Numbered from the stretch's first letter, positions 15,982 to 25,286 are shown. The stretch is DNA of 64,000 nt from an uncultured Bacteroidales bacterium (GCA_944323785.1 CALUTU010000007.1:1-64000); one strand, 5' to 3'. Program-made: numbers and translations. Notes: a model not told the origin generated them from the sequence alone.

Positions 15982-16198
15982 ATAAACTGCACCTCGTGTG
16001 CAGTATTCCTGAAATTTGAACCGGGTGTGCAGTCTGAAAAAATCATTGTTGATATTCAGTGCATTACAAAACTGAGTGCACATTTGCCCGGTTTTAAAAT
16101 GCCCAAATGTGCAAACTAAAATGTAACTTGTTGATAATCAGATATGGTTTGAGAAGAGCTGCACACGCTCTACAAAATTCCGTCAACAGCATTAAAAT
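15959..16198. other. Non-coding region with palindromes and two copies of a 24-nt motif
   Basis: No gene. TGCACATTTG and CAAATGTGCA (within 16077-16113) form a perfect 10-bp inverted repeat, nested with AACCGGG and CCCGGTT half-sites (about 16019 and 16088). The motif TTGTTGATnnTCAG occurs at 16046-16069 and 16128-16149. Confidence 0.5.
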
Positions 16199-16239
16199 AA
16201 AGGAGGGTGTCCGCCCTCAGGAGAACACCCTCGCATAAA
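16195..16239 (-). terminator. Intrinsic terminator of pepD
   Basis: GAGGGTGT and ACACCCTC form an 8-bp stem (about 16203-16234), followed on the minus strand by CCTTTATTTTA. It lies about 20 bp past the pepD stop. Confidence 0.7.
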
Positions 16240-16255
16240 GTCGTAGGGAGATTGC

Positions 16256-17710
16256 TTATTTCACCGGTATGTTCTTGAGGACCTCCTTGATGAAGTTCCA
16301 GAACTTCTCCACGGTGGGGATGAGCAGGCGCTCGTCGGGAGAGTGGGGGGACATCAGGGTCGGGCCGCAGGAGATCATATCCCAGTGCGGGTAGTTGGTC
16401 GAGAGGATGCCGCACTCGAGGCCGGCGTGGATGGCCTTCACCTCGGGCTCCTTGCCGAACAGGCTCTTGTAGGTCTGCTTCATGGTCTTGAGGATGTCGG
16501 AATCCATATCGGGCTGCCAGCCGGAGTAGCCTCCTGAGAACCTGACTTTGGCTCCGCCCAGCTCGAGGGCGCTCTGGATGGCGTCGCGCAGAGCGTACTT
16601 GGCCGAGTCGCTGGATCCTCTCATGAGGGTCTTGACATTGATCTTCTTACCCTCGGATTTGACGATGGCCAGGTTGTTGGAAGTCTCCACGAGGCCGGGG
16701 ATGGCCAGGCTCATGCGGTCTACGTTGCAGGGGCAGGCCAGCAGGGCCTTCACTACGTTGAGAGCCACGTCGGAGGGAATTATTTTCTTATAGCCCTTGG
16801 TCTTCTCCACGATAACTTCCAGACCGGGGTCGATGGGGGCATATTCGTGCTTTATGTCGGCTACGGCTGCGTTGACGGCCTTGAGGGCCTTTGCGGCCTT
16901 CTTCTCGGGAAGAGCGACTATGGCCTGGGCCTCACGGGGTATGGCGTTGCGCATGTTGCCGCCCTCGATGGAGATGAGCTCGCCCTTGAAGTCTCTCAGC
17001 AGTGGCAGGAGGAGACGGGCCATCAGCTTGTTGGAGTTGGCGCGGCCCTCGTTGATCTCCATACCTGAGTGACCTCCGCGCAGACCCTTGATGACGATGC
17101 AGTACTGGTCGGTGTCCTTGCTTACATTCTCAGGCTTGAAACTGAACTCGGCGTCGGTGTCGAGTCCGCCTGCGCAGCCCACGTACAGCTCGCCTTCGGT
17201 CTCGGAGTCCATGTTGATGAGAATGTCACCTTTAAGGATGCCGCCCTTGAGGGCCTGGGCTCCGGTCATGCCGGTCTCCTCGTCGATGGTGAAGAGGGCC
17301 TCTACGGGTCCGTGCGCGATGTCCTTGGATTCAAGGATGGCCATGGCTACGGCGCAGCCGATACCGTTGTCGGCTCCGAGGGTGGTGCCCTTGGCTTTTA
17401 CCCACTCACCGTCGATGTATGTCTCCACCGGGTCTTTCTCCCAGTCGTGCTGCACGTCGTTGTTGTTCTGCGGCACCATGTCGAGGTGGCCCTGAAGGAT
17501 TACGCCCTTGCGGTTCTCCATACCGGGTGTGGCGGGTTTGCGGATGATGATGTTGCCGACCTCGTCACGGATAGTCTCCAGTCCGAGGCTCTTGCCGAAA
17601 TTCTCCATGAAGTCCACGGCCCTCCATTCTTTCTTCGAGGGACGGGGAATCTGAGTCAGTGCATGGAAGTTCTTCCATACGCATTTGGGATCCAAATTGT
17701 CAATAGTCAT
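16256..17710 (-). CDS. pepD: Aminoacyl-histidine dipeptidase (M20 family)
   Basis: PepD is a cytoplasmic di-zinc peptidase that cleaves Xaa-His dipeptides such as carnosine. The 484-residue length fits. Metal and catalytic motifs are present in order: GHLDMV (about residue 73), GADNGIG (about 113), DEETG (about 147), NMDSE (about 173) and IHAGLECG (about 430). A dimerisation domain occupies the middle third. It is a single-gene unit with its own promoter and terminator. Confidence 0.94.
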   Translation of the reverse strand: MTIDNLDPKCVWKNFHALTQIPRPSKKEWRAVDFMENFGKSLGLETIRDEVGNIIIRKPATPGMENRKGVILQGHLDMVPQNNNDVQHDWEKDPVETYIDGEWVKAKGTTLGADNGIGCAVAMAILESKDIAHGPVEALFTIDEETGMTGAQALKGGILKGDILINMDSETEGELYVGCAGGLDTDAEFSFKPENVSKDTDQYCIVIKGLRGGHSGMEINEGRANSNKLMARLLLPLLRDFKGELISIEGGNMRNAIPREAQAIVALPEKKAAKALKAVNAAVADIKHEYAPIDPGLEVIVEKTKGYKKIIPSDVALNVVKALLACPCNVDRMSLAIPGLVETSNNLAIVKSEGKKINVKTLMRGSSDSAKYALRDAIQSALELGGAKVRFSGGYSGWQPDMDSDILKTMKQTYKSLFGKEPEVKAIHAGLECGILSTNYPHWDMISCGPTLMSPHSPDERLLIPTVEKFWNFIKEVLKNIPVK

Positions 17711-17741
17711 ACAGTCAATATTTAATAATGATAAGTATCAG

Positions 17742-17749
17742 CAAAAGTA
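17742..17749 (-). promoter_or_regulatory. pepD promoter -7 element
   Basis: TACTTTTG on the minus strand fits TAnnTTTG, 31 nt before the ATG. Confidence 0.45.
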
Positions 17750-17792
17750 GTTACCTATATCTGCAACCGGATTGCATAAACAATGCCGTTCT

Positions 17793-18875
17793 TTACTCGA
17801 GCAGGACGCCGACAGGAAATGTGAGTTCCTGACCTTTCTGATAGACAGGTACGCGGCTCTGAAGGATTAGCTCTTGTCCGTCGGTGATCTTAATGGTGCA
17901 GATGACCGGAATTCTATAGTGAATCTCATCGTTCTGGGAAGCTCTGTAGGTCCGGTAAGAACTTCCGTTCCGGGTTGAGGAAGTGAACTGCTCGGTTTCA
18001 GGCTGCACAGTCTCGGGCACTATCTCCATGACGACCGGCCTTCCGGATATGTCGTCTGAAGGCAGCAGCCCCTGAGTGTCGGACAGTCTGAAGGCTATCA
18101 CTATTTCTTCTGTCCTGCTGCTGTCGGGTACTATGTCGAAGTTCATGGTCTGGACGGAACTGCAGGCCGTTCCCGTGAACAGTCTCATGAGGCTTTCTTC
18201 TATACGGTATGTCTCATCTATGGCAGCCCGCAGCGCATCACCGCTGAAGGTGGCGTCAGTGTTGCCGGTGATGATATTGACCCGGTTCTGTCTGAGGTCA
18301 AGAATCATTGATGCAGCCTCCTGTGCTTTCTTCTCCGTGCTTTTTTCTACTACCTGGCTCTGTTTGAACGCCACGCGCTCAAATTCACCGTTATCGTTGC
18401 GTTCTGCCCTGTACAGAACGGTCTCGGTTGATGTCAGATTGCTTGTGGCCTCGGATGCCAGCATGTCGCTGTTCCCGGATGCTATAGTCGGGAATCTCCA
18501 CAGGCTTTCGTTGCCGGTGTTGTCATTGGACAGCACTACGAGTCCTTGGGAGGTCATCTTCAGAAATGACAGCGGAGCGACCTTTTTGCTGATGCCGCTG
18601 AGATTGATGACGTAGCAGCTGCTCATATCGGCTTCCAGGCAGGGTGTGAGCCTGATGTTGCTGAGGTCGAAAGTTACGCTTTCCTCCAAAGGTACGTCGA
18701 TGCCGAGGTATTTTTTAGCATATTCGGCATAAGGTCCGGGTGTGTAACTGCTGCGGACAGCCTCTACGGTAAGGTGAATGGTTGTGGACGGAAGGGAGTA
18801 GACGACTGTCTGTCCGAAGAGATTGACTGCGGACAATAAGGAAGCAGTCAGGATGGTCAGTATTTTCAGCTTCAT
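17793..18875 (-). CDS. DUF4831-family secreted protein
   Basis: A 360-residue protein with a cleavable signal peptide (MKLKILTILTASLLSAVNLFG, about 20 residues). The family segment LPSTTIHLTVEAVRSSYTPG is followed by YAEYAKKYLGI, recognisable as DUF4831, a Bacteroidetes-specific periplasmic or surface family of unknown function. The MKLK start is preferred to an ATG ten codons upstream because the signal peptide begins there. It stands alone between pepD and the LysR gene, with its own promoter (18903-18910). Confidence 0.85.
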   Translation of the reverse strand: MKLKILTILTASLLSAVNLFGQTVVYSLPSTTIHLTVEAVRSSYTPGPYAEYAKKYLGIDVPLEESVTFDLSNIRLTPCLEADMSSCYVINLSGISKKVAPLSFLKMTSQGLVVLSNDNTGNESLWRFPTIASGNSDMLASEATSNLTSTETVLYRAERNDNGEFERVAFKQSQVVEKSTEKKAQEAASMILDLRQNRVNIITGNTDATFSGDALRAAIDETYRIEESLMRLFTGTACSSVQTMNFDIVPDSSRTEEIVIAFRLSDTQGLLPSDDISGRPVVMEIVPETVQPETEQFTSSTRNGSSYRTYRASQNDEIHYRIPVICTIKITDGQELILQSRVPVYQKGQELTFPVGVLLE

Positions 18876-18902
18876 ACGGTGAATAACTTTATCTGCAAAG
18901 AA

Positions 18903-18910
18903 CAAAGTTA
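18903..18910 (-). promoter_or_regulatory. DUF4831 gene promoter -7 element
   Basis: TAACTTTG on the minus strand fits TAnnTTTG, 27 nt before the preferred ATG. Confidence 0.45.
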
Positions 18911-18951
18911 TCTTTTTTCATCCAAAAAGCCAAAAATAGTGATAGGATAAT

Positions 18952-19551
18952 TTACTTATACGTCTTGCAGCAGAGCAGAAACTCTTCAATGGTCTTCCTG
19001 TTGGCCGTGTCCGGGCTGCAGCGTATGTAGTAAGTCAGCATTGGCGTGGCGGAACCGTGGACTGTCAGGGTCGCGAAGACGGTACTGTCGGCGTCTTCCC
19101 ACGGTGTGTCTGTGATGGCGAGGTCTGTTTCCCCGTCATTGAATATGACAGCGGCCTCTTCCATGCTTCTTTCCAGGATTGAGATATCGGTTTCGGGATA
19201 GATCTTTGAGTAATATTCGACCAGAGGCTTTAGCATGTGCTTCGCTGTTTCGGGTACAACGGTGATGGTGAGATGCTTTCTCTGGCCCCTCTTTACCGGC
19301 ACCAGTTCCCGGGCGGCGCAGTAGTACAGGTTGAGTATTTTCTCCGCGTATTCAAACAGTATCCTGCCTTTGGATGTCAGTACTGTCTCCTTGCGGCTTC
19401 TGTTGAACAGGGCGTCACCGACAGCACCTTCCAGCTCAAAGATGTGGTTGCTGACAGCGGGCTGGGTGATTCCCAGCTCTTTTGCAGCGGCCGTAAAGCT
19501 ACCCTTGAGCGCGACAGTGTAAAATACTTTCAGTCTGTAATCGCAAATCAT
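18952..19551 (-). CDS. Short LysR-family regulator
   Basis: The N-terminal winged helix is typical of LysR (SFTAAAKELGITQPAVSNHI at about residues 18-37, then LFNRSRKETVLTSKG). The protein has only 199 residues instead of about 300: the effector domain has the first subdomain (LTITVVPETAKHMLKPLVEY, DLAITDTPWED) and then jumps to a normal-looking end (TIEEFLLCCKTYK). The frame is clean, so it looks like an internal deletion, not a frameshift. Located 57 bp downstream of efflux operon 2 on the same strand with its own promoter (19572-19579). It may regulate that pump, but co-inducer binding should be altered. Confidence 0.85.
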   Translation of the reverse strand: MICDYRLKVFYTVALKGSFTAAAKELGITQPAVSNHIFELEGAVGDALFNRSRKETVLTSKGRILFEYAEKILNLYYCAARELVPVKRGQRKHLTITVVPETAKHMLKPLVEYYSKIYPETDISILERSMEEAAVIFNDGETDLAITDTPWEDADSTVFATLTVHGSATPMLTYYIRCSPDTANRKTIEEFLLCCKTYK

Positions 19552-19571
19552 GCCTGCTGTTTGTTTTGTTA

Positions 19572-19579
19572 CAAAACTA
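19572..19579 (-). promoter_or_regulatory. LysR gene promoter -7 element
   Basis: TAGTTTTG on the minus strand fits TAnnTTTG, 20 nt before the ATG and within the gap after the TolC gene. Confidence 0.45.
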
Positions 19580-19608
19580 GAAAATTTTTATTAAAAATGA
19601 AACATAAT

Positions 19609-21054
19609 TCACAGCCGGCCTATTGATTTTAAATATTTTGTGCAGGATAACTTATAATCTGCAAGAGCCTCTATGTAGTCGCTGCTGCACTTGCTCCACT
19701 GAGTCTGGGCTTCCAGGACATTGACGAGAGTCTCCATGCCCAGCTCGTACTGGTCCCGGCAGACTTTCAGATTGGTCTCTGCGCTTTTCAGGGAACTTTC
19801 AGCGAGGCGCACCTGCAGGGCGGCTTCCGAGACGGCGTAACTGTTTTTTGCCCTTTCCAGCTCCATCATGCCGCTGAGTCTTTCCAGCTCGCTCCGGGCC
19901 ATCTCGTACTCCTTTTTAGCTGACTTTATCTTCAGATATCCCTCGCCCCATGCGAAGATGGGTACTTTGATAGTGGCCATGACCGTGAATCCGGCCTGGT
20001 TGAGCAGGGTCTCGCCCATGAGTTTAAGCCCGTATGAATATCCGTAGCTGGCCATTACACCGAGCTGCGGCAGGAAGTCGGACCGCACGAAGTCCACGTT
20101 GCGCCGTTTCAGTTCGGCCTGTCCGGCCAGCAGCCTGTAGTCGGCCCGGTTCTCTATGGAGTCGCTGTCCAGGGCTATGCTCTCGGGAACCGCCGCCGTG
20201 CTGTCCAGGGAGAAACCGCTCTGGTCCACTTCTATCTCGGTCGTCAGGGGCAGGCCCAGGATGTGGCACAGATTCATCATTGACAGCCGTTTCCCGTTCC
20301 GGGCCTTGGCAAGAGCCAGAGCAGCGTTGTTGCGCTGAACCTCCACCTTGACCAGATCGGTGGAGGTGGCCATGCCGACATCGATGGCGTCTTCCACGAA
20401 CCTGTATACTTCGGATACCGTGCTGTCCAGACTCTCGGCTGTCTCCAGCAGCTTGCAGGTCTTGACATACATCCAGTAGGCCTCGTCCACCGATACAGTC
20501 ACCTCCTCGGCCTTGAGCTCGGAGTTGAGCCGGGCCATCTCGGTGCCGAGGGCGGCCATACGGTAGCCGGATATGATTTTGCCGCCCATGAAGACGGGCT
20601 GCGTCACGGACACGCCTGCGGTTAAGGTATTGGCAAGGTCTACGGACAGGGTCATCGGAGGGATGACGGCGTACTGGTTGAATACGGGTATGCCGTTGTT
20701 GTAGACTATGTTGCCGGCAGGGTCCTTCATCAGGTCGGGTACGAGGTTGCCGTAGACGTTCTTGTAAATGGGCAGGGCACCTCCGCTGAAGTCGTAGTCA
20801 AAGCTTTCTGAAGTCCAGAGATACAGTCCGTACCCGGAGAATTTGGGCAGGAAGTTGGTGATGACGGCCTTGCGGTCCAGCTCGGTCTTCTCTTCCATAA
20901 GCTGTGCGTTGCGCAGTATCGCGCTGCTGTCCAGAGCAATGATGCGGCACTGCTCCAGTGTCAGGAATCGTTTCTGGGGCTGGGCAAGTACTGTACCGGC
21001 TGTCAGCAGAAAGATGGTCGCGGCGATACCTGCATATCTTATCGTATGTCTCAT
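19609..21054 (-). CDS. Outer-membrane efflux protein (TolC family)
   Basis: The 481-residue channel of efflux system 2. It has a signal peptide cleaved near VLAQ (residue 25) and no lipobox, unlike the first TolC. Two TolC repeats are seen (LTLEQCRIIALDSSAILRNA in the first; RSELERLSGMMELERAKNSY and YELGMETLVNVLEAQTQW in the second). The start is 2 bp after the RND stop. Third gene of fusion protein-RND-TolC. Confidence 0.92.
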   Translation of the reverse strand: MRHTIRYAGIAATIFLLTAGTVLAQPQKRFLTLEQCRIIALDSSAILRNAQLMEEKTELDRKAVITNFLPKFSGYGLYLWTSESFDYDFSGGALPIYKNVYGNLVPDLMKDPAGNIVYNNGIPVFNQYAVIPPMTLSVDLANTLTAGVSVTQPVFMGGKIISGYRMAALGTEMARLNSELKAEEVTVSVDEAYWMYVKTCKLLETAESLDSTVSEVYRFVEDAIDVGMATSTDLVKVEVQRNNAALALAKARNGKRLSMMNLCHILGLPLTTEIEVDQSGFSLDSTAAVPESIALDSDSIENRADYRLLAGQAELKRRNVDFVRSDFLPQLGVMASYGYSYGLKLMGETLLNQAGFTVMATIKVPIFAWGEGYLKIKSAKKEYEMARSELERLSGMMELERAKNSYAVSEAALQVRLAESSLKSAETNLKVCRDQYELGMETLVNVLEAQTQWSKCSSDYIEALADYKLSCTKYLKSIGRL

Positions 21055-21056
21055 GG

Positions 21057-24000
21057 TCAGGCTTTTTTAATCTTGAAGAACAATGAGTAAAGTACCGGCA
21101 GGAAGACCAGGGTAATCAGGGTACCTACGGTCAGTCCGCCCATGATGGTCACGGCCAGCGAGCCGAAGAGCGGGTCGAAGAGCAGGGGCGCCATACCCAG
21201 GACGGTGGTCATCGAGGCCATCATCACGGGGCGCAGACGGGAGAGGGTTGAGTCCACCACTGCCTTGTACGGCTCGACCCCGAGGCTCAGCTGCCGGTCT
21301 ATCTCGTCGATGAGGACGATGCCGTTCTTGATCATCATGCCGATGATGCCCAGGCAGCCGACCATGGCCACGAAGCCGAAGCTCATGCCGGCGGCCAGCA
21401 TACCGAAGACTATGCCGATAGCCACCAGAGGCAGGCAGCAGACGATGATCAGAGGCTTTTTGATGTCCTTGAACAGGGCGATCATAATCAGCAGCATGAC
21501 CACAATCGCGTGAGGGAAGTACTTGAAGAGATACTGTGTGGACTGGCGGCTGGCATCATATTCACCGAGCCATGTGAGCGTGTAGCCGTCGGGCAGCTCT
21601 ATAGCCTCTATCCTGTCCTTGATCGCGTTCCTGGCCTGGGCGGCTGTGTAGCCCGCCGTGTTGTTGCACTGGGCCTTGATGGCTCTCTGTCCGTTGTACC
21701 GGCAGATCTTGGGCTCGTTCCATTCGATACTTACTCCCGATGTGATAGTGTTAAGCGGTATGGGACCGGTCAGTTTCTCTATGATGTCTTCCTTTCCGAC
21801 CGTGCCGGTCATCACACCCTGGACGGTCTCCATATTGGCTACGGAGGATATGGACGGCAGCAGGCCCCATACCGGAGCGTTGCGGATGCTCTCCACAGGC
21901 TCGCCGTCCATGCCGGTGCTGCGGATATAGATACCCAGTTTCTCAGCTCCGTCGTTGAGGGTGCCGCAAGGGATGCCTCCGGCCGCAGCCATTACCGATA
22001 TGCCGGCCGCACTGCGCGATATGCCGGCCTGACGTGCCGCAGACTGATCGTAGTCCACCTTGATGGCGGGTACCATCGGAGACCAGTCGTCGGTCACCAG
22101 CCAGGTGGCGTCGCTTTCCTCCATGATGGCCTGAGCTTGTGCGCAGAGATCCTTGAGCACGGCGGGGTCAGGCCCCTGGAACATCACCTCGATGGGATAA
22201 GGGCGGTACATCAGGTTGTACTGCTTGACTCTCACGTAGGCTTCCGGATAGGCGTTCATAAGCTCATTCTGTATCCTGGGGATGCTCTCCACCATCCTGT
22301 CATAGTCCTTGTAGTCTATGATCAGCTCTCCGTAGCTCAGCGACGGGTCGGCAATGGCCCTTACCAGGCAGTACCGTCCCGGAGTGCCGCCGAGCGAAGT
22401 GACGACGTGATCCACATTGTCGTCCTGACGGATATAGGCCTCGATTTCCTCCAGGTCGCTCTCCACCTTTTCCGGAGCCGTGCCTTCCGGCATCCGGTAT
22501 TCTATATAAAGCTGGTTGTAGACCATGTCGGGGAAGAACATCTGGGGTATATACTGATAGCACCATACGCTGCCGAGCACCAGGATGACGGCTATGCCTA
22601 CGGCGATGAGGCGGTGGGAGAGCACGTGGTCCAGTACGCGGCGGAACCAGCGGTATATCTTAGAGTCAAACGGGTCTTTGTTCTCATTGGCGGTGCCGCT
22701 TCCCTTGGGATAGCGCAGGGTCAGGTCGCAGTGGACCGGGACGTGGGTCAGTGCCAGTATCCAGCTCAGCAGCAGGGAGACGGCCAGGACTATGAAGAGG
22801 TCCCTCACGTAGGTTCCGGCCATATCCGGGGACATGAATATCGGGAAAAATGCCAGTATGGCGATGACCGTGGCTCCGAGCAGGGGCATGGCCGTCTTCT
22901 TGCAGATGTTGGTCAGGCACTGGGGCTTGGGCACTCCGCGCTTCATGTCTACCAGTATGCCGTCCACGATTACTATGGCATTGTCCACCAGTATGCCCAT
23001 GGCTACGATGAAGGAGCCGAGGGACACCCTCTGCAGTGTGCCGTCCATCATGTCCAGGATAAAGAACGAGCCGAAGACTATCACCACGAGGCTGGTGGCT
23101 ATGATGACTCCGCTGCGGAAGCCCATGGTCAGCATCAGCAGAAGGATGACGATGACTATGGATTCTATCAGGTTGACGATGAATGTGTTGATGGAACCGC
23201 TCACTATCTCCGGCTGGAAGAACACCTTGTGAAATTCTATGCCGGCGGGGATGGACTCGGTCTTGATCTCTTCCAGCCGGGCTTCCACTTCCTTGCCGAT
23301 CTTGATGATGTCGGTGCCCGACTCGGCGGAGATGAGCAGGCCGATGGCCGGCTGTCCGTCGTACTTCATGGAGTTGCGCACGGGAGTCTGATAGCCGTAG
23401 GTGATGTCGGCCACGTCGGAGAGCTTGAGCTGGTCGTCCTCGTGCCCCTGGATGATGAGGTTGCGTATGTCGTCTATGCTTCCATAGGCATCTCCCATCT
23501 CTATCTTCATCCTGCGGTCAGGGGTGTCGAAATACCCTGAGTAAATGACGGAGTTCTGGGAGTTGAGGGTGGTCAGCAGCTCTGTGGGATGCACTCCGAG
23601 GTTGGCCATGCGGTCGGCCTTCATGTCGATATTCACGCAGCGGGTGCGCTCCCCGTAGGTCATGGCTTTTGCCACTCCGTCTATATTGCTGATCTCACGG
23701 CATATCATATCGGCATATCGTCCGGCCTCACTGTATCCGTATCCGTCAAAAGTGAGAGCGTAGAACATACCGTACACGTCTCCGTAGTCGTCCATAACCA
23801 TAACCTGGGCCGATGTCGGCAGACTGGCTTTCGCATCATTGATCTTGCGGCGGAGCATGTCCCATTCCTGCTGGGTGGCCCCGTCCGGAGTGGTGGTCTT
23901 GAGAGTTACCGTGATGATGGCCATGTCGTCAAAGGACTGGGATGTGACCGTACCTACCTCGTTCATCCTGCGTATAGTCTCCTCCAGCGGCCGGGTGACC

Positions 24001-24185
24001 TCCAGTTCCGTCTCGTATGCCGTCGCTCCGGGATAGACTGCGGCCACTACGGCGACCTTGACCTTAATCTCCGGGTCCTCGAGCTTGCTCATGCTGTTGT
24101 AGGCGAAGACTCCGCCCACGACGAGACAGATGAGTACGGCTACTACGAGTATCTTGTTTTTCAGTGCATATTCTGCAATATTCAT
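21057..24185 (-). CDS. RND efflux permease, system 2
   Basis: A 1042-residue RND transporter with 12 membrane segments. It begins MNIAEYALKNKILVVAVLIC, unlike pump 1. In TM4 the usual Asp-Asp pair is Asp-Asn (GILVDNAIVIVDG), while the TM10 lysine is kept (GMMIKNGIVLIDEIDRQ). This D-N form is known in several RND subfamilies and is compatible with proton coupling. It lies between the fusion-protein gene (12 bp) and TolC (2 bp). Substrate is unknown; the lipoprotein adaptor and the subfamily suggest a different range from pump 1. Confidence 0.93.
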   Translation of the reverse strand: MNIAEYALKNKILVVAVLICLVVGGVFAYNSMSKLEDPEIKVKVAVVAAVYPGATAYETELEVTRPLEETIRRMNEVGTVTSQSFDDMAIITVTLKTTTPDGATQQEWDMLRRKINDAKASLPTSAQVMVMDDYGDVYGMFYALTFDGYGYSEAGRYADMICREISNIDGVAKAMTYGERTRCVNIDMKADRMANLGVHPTELLTTLNSQNSVIYSGYFDTPDRRMKIEMGDAYGSIDDIRNLIIQGHEDDQLKLSDVADITYGYQTPVRNSMKYDGQPAIGLLISAESGTDIIKIGKEVEARLEEIKTESIPAGIEFHKVFFQPEIVSGSINTFIVNLIESIVIVILLLMLTMGFRSGVIIATSLVVIVFGSFFILDMMDGTLQRVSLGSFIVAMGILVDNAIVIVDGILVDMKRGVPKPQCLTNICKKTAMPLLGATVIAILAFFPIFMSPDMAGTYVRDLFIVLAVSLLLSWILALTHVPVHCDLTLRYPKGSGTANENKDPFDSKIYRWFRRVLDHVLSHRLIAVGIAVILVLGSVWCYQYIPQMFFPDMVYNQLYIEYRMPEGTAPEKVESDLEEIEAYIRQDDNVDHVVTSLGGTPGRYCLVRAIADPSLSYGELIIDYKDYDRMVESIPRIQNELMNAYPEAYVRVKQYNLMYRPYPIEVMFQGPDPAVLKDLCAQAQAIMEESDATWLVTDDWSPMVPAIKVDYDQSAARQAGISRSAAGISVMAAAGGIPCGTLNDGAEKLGIYIRSTGMDGEPVESIRNAPVWGLLPSISSVANMETVQGVMTGTVGKEDIIEKLTGPIPLNTITSGVSIEWNEPKICRYNGQRAIKAQCNNTAGYTAAQARNAIKDRIEAIELPDGYTLTWLGEYDASRQSTQYLFKYFPHAIVVMLLIMIALFKDIKKPLIIVCCLPLVAIGIVFGMLAAGMSFGFVAMVGCLGIIGMMIKNGIVLIDEIDRQLSLGVEPYKAVVDSTLSRLRPVMMASMTTVLGMAPLLFDPLFGSLAVTIMGGLTVGTLITLVFLPVLYSLFFKIKKA

Positions 24186-24197
24186 GGCTGTAGGAAA

Positions 24198-25286
24198 TTA
24201 CAGAAGATTACCGACGTTGGTGGCTGATGCTCCGGGCAGGATCCGGACCTGTTCCCCTTCTTTCAGAGAGTGGACTCCGGCAGCCACGACTGTCTCCCCG
24301 GCATTGAGCCCTGAAGTGATGCGGGCGTTGCCGTCCCGGTCGATGTCCTCGGCTGTGACTGCGCGTCTCTCCACTCTGCCGTCCAGGTCTACGACCCAGA
24401 CACAGCTCTGTCCCTGCGACTCGAAGAGGGCTGTGGCCGGTATGCTCACCGATACGTCTTCACCTGAGTTGAACTCAATGTACACGGCGGTGCCTGTTCC
24501 GGGATGGGGCGTGGTCCCGTCAGAGGCCGGTCTGAGGGCGTAGCGGGCTGTGAAAAGCTGGTTGAGATTGGCCTTCTTGGTTATATCAATCAGGTCCAGC
24601 CGGAAAGACTTGTCCGGATAGATGTCCACAGTACACCAGCTGCGGAGTGCCTTGTCTATGCTGGCGAAGTCCGTGGCGGGGATGTCCACCCTGACTACGG
24701 GGGCATTGTCGCTGATGAGAGTCACTACAGGCATACCTGCGCCTACGGTCTCGCCGGTCTCAAAGTGTATCTGCTGGACGTAGCCGTCGAAGGGTGCGGT
24801 CATCTTCGTGTCGTTGAGAGCGTTCTTGTGCGCGTTGTAGAGGGCGGTCATCTGCTCCAGACCGTAGCGGGCCTTATCGTAGTCGTTCTGGGCCGCGCTG
24901 CCCCGGTCGGCCAGCTCTATGACCCTGCCGGCCTCGGCCTTGGCCTGCTCGTATTTTGCTGTGGTGGCCTCCAGCTGCAGGGCGTAGTCCCTTTCCTCTA
25001 TCTCCGCCAGAGTATCTCCTTTGCATACGTGCTGTCCCTCGCGGAAATGCACCGCAGCTATCGGTCCCGCCACCCTGAACGACAGATTGACATCTTTCTC
25101 GGGCTGAATCCTGCCGGGATAGGATACTGTCCTCGTGCTGCCTGTACTTTCAGCTGTGGCAGTCCTGACGTAGGGGATGCTTTCATCTTTCCGCCTTTGT
25201 TCACCGTTAGTGCCGCAGCCTGCCAAAATGTTTGTTATGGAGGCGGCAGCGACTGTTACCGCAAGTCCTTTGAGTACACGTCTCAT
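24198..25286 (-). CDS. RND membrane-fusion lipoprotein, system 2
   Basis: A 362-residue adaptor with a lipoprotein signal and lipobox ILAGC (cysteine near residue 24), so it is lipid-anchored, unlike the adaptor of pump 1. Lipoyl halves (FRVAGPIAAVHFREGQHV and MTAPFDGYVQQIHFETGE) flank a short coiled coil, followed by the beta-barrel and a C-terminal domain (GLNAGETVVAAGVHSLKEGE). First gene of efflux operon 2. No exact promoter motif is seen directly upstream, where the 0.8-kb repeat-rich region begins. Confidence 0.93.
   Translation of the reverse strand: MRRVLKGLAVTVAAASITNILAGCGTNGEQRRKDESIPYVRTATAESTGSTRTVSYPGRIQPEKDVNLSFRVAGPIAAVHFREGQHVCKGDTLAEIEERDYALQLEATTAKYEQAKAEAGRVIELADRGSAAQNDYDKARYGLEQMTALYNAHKNALNDTKMTAPFDGYVQQIHFETGETVGAGMPVVTLISDNAPVVRVDIPATDFASIDKALRSWCTVDIYPDKSFRLDLIDITKKANLNQLFTARYALRPASDGTTPHPGTGTAVYIEFNSGEDVSVSIPATALFESQGQSCVWVVDLDGRVERRAVTAEDIDRDGNARITSGLNAGETVVAAGVHSLKEGEQVRILPGASATNVGNLL

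Noticed and set aside
21510-23540. 676-codon frame antisense to the system 2 RND permease
   Set aside because: It lies wholly opposite a clear permease. His/Gly/Val/Asp-rich composition is the usual result of reading GC-rich codons backwards. The same applies to antisense frames at 10755-12116, 5117-6052 and 38438-39529.
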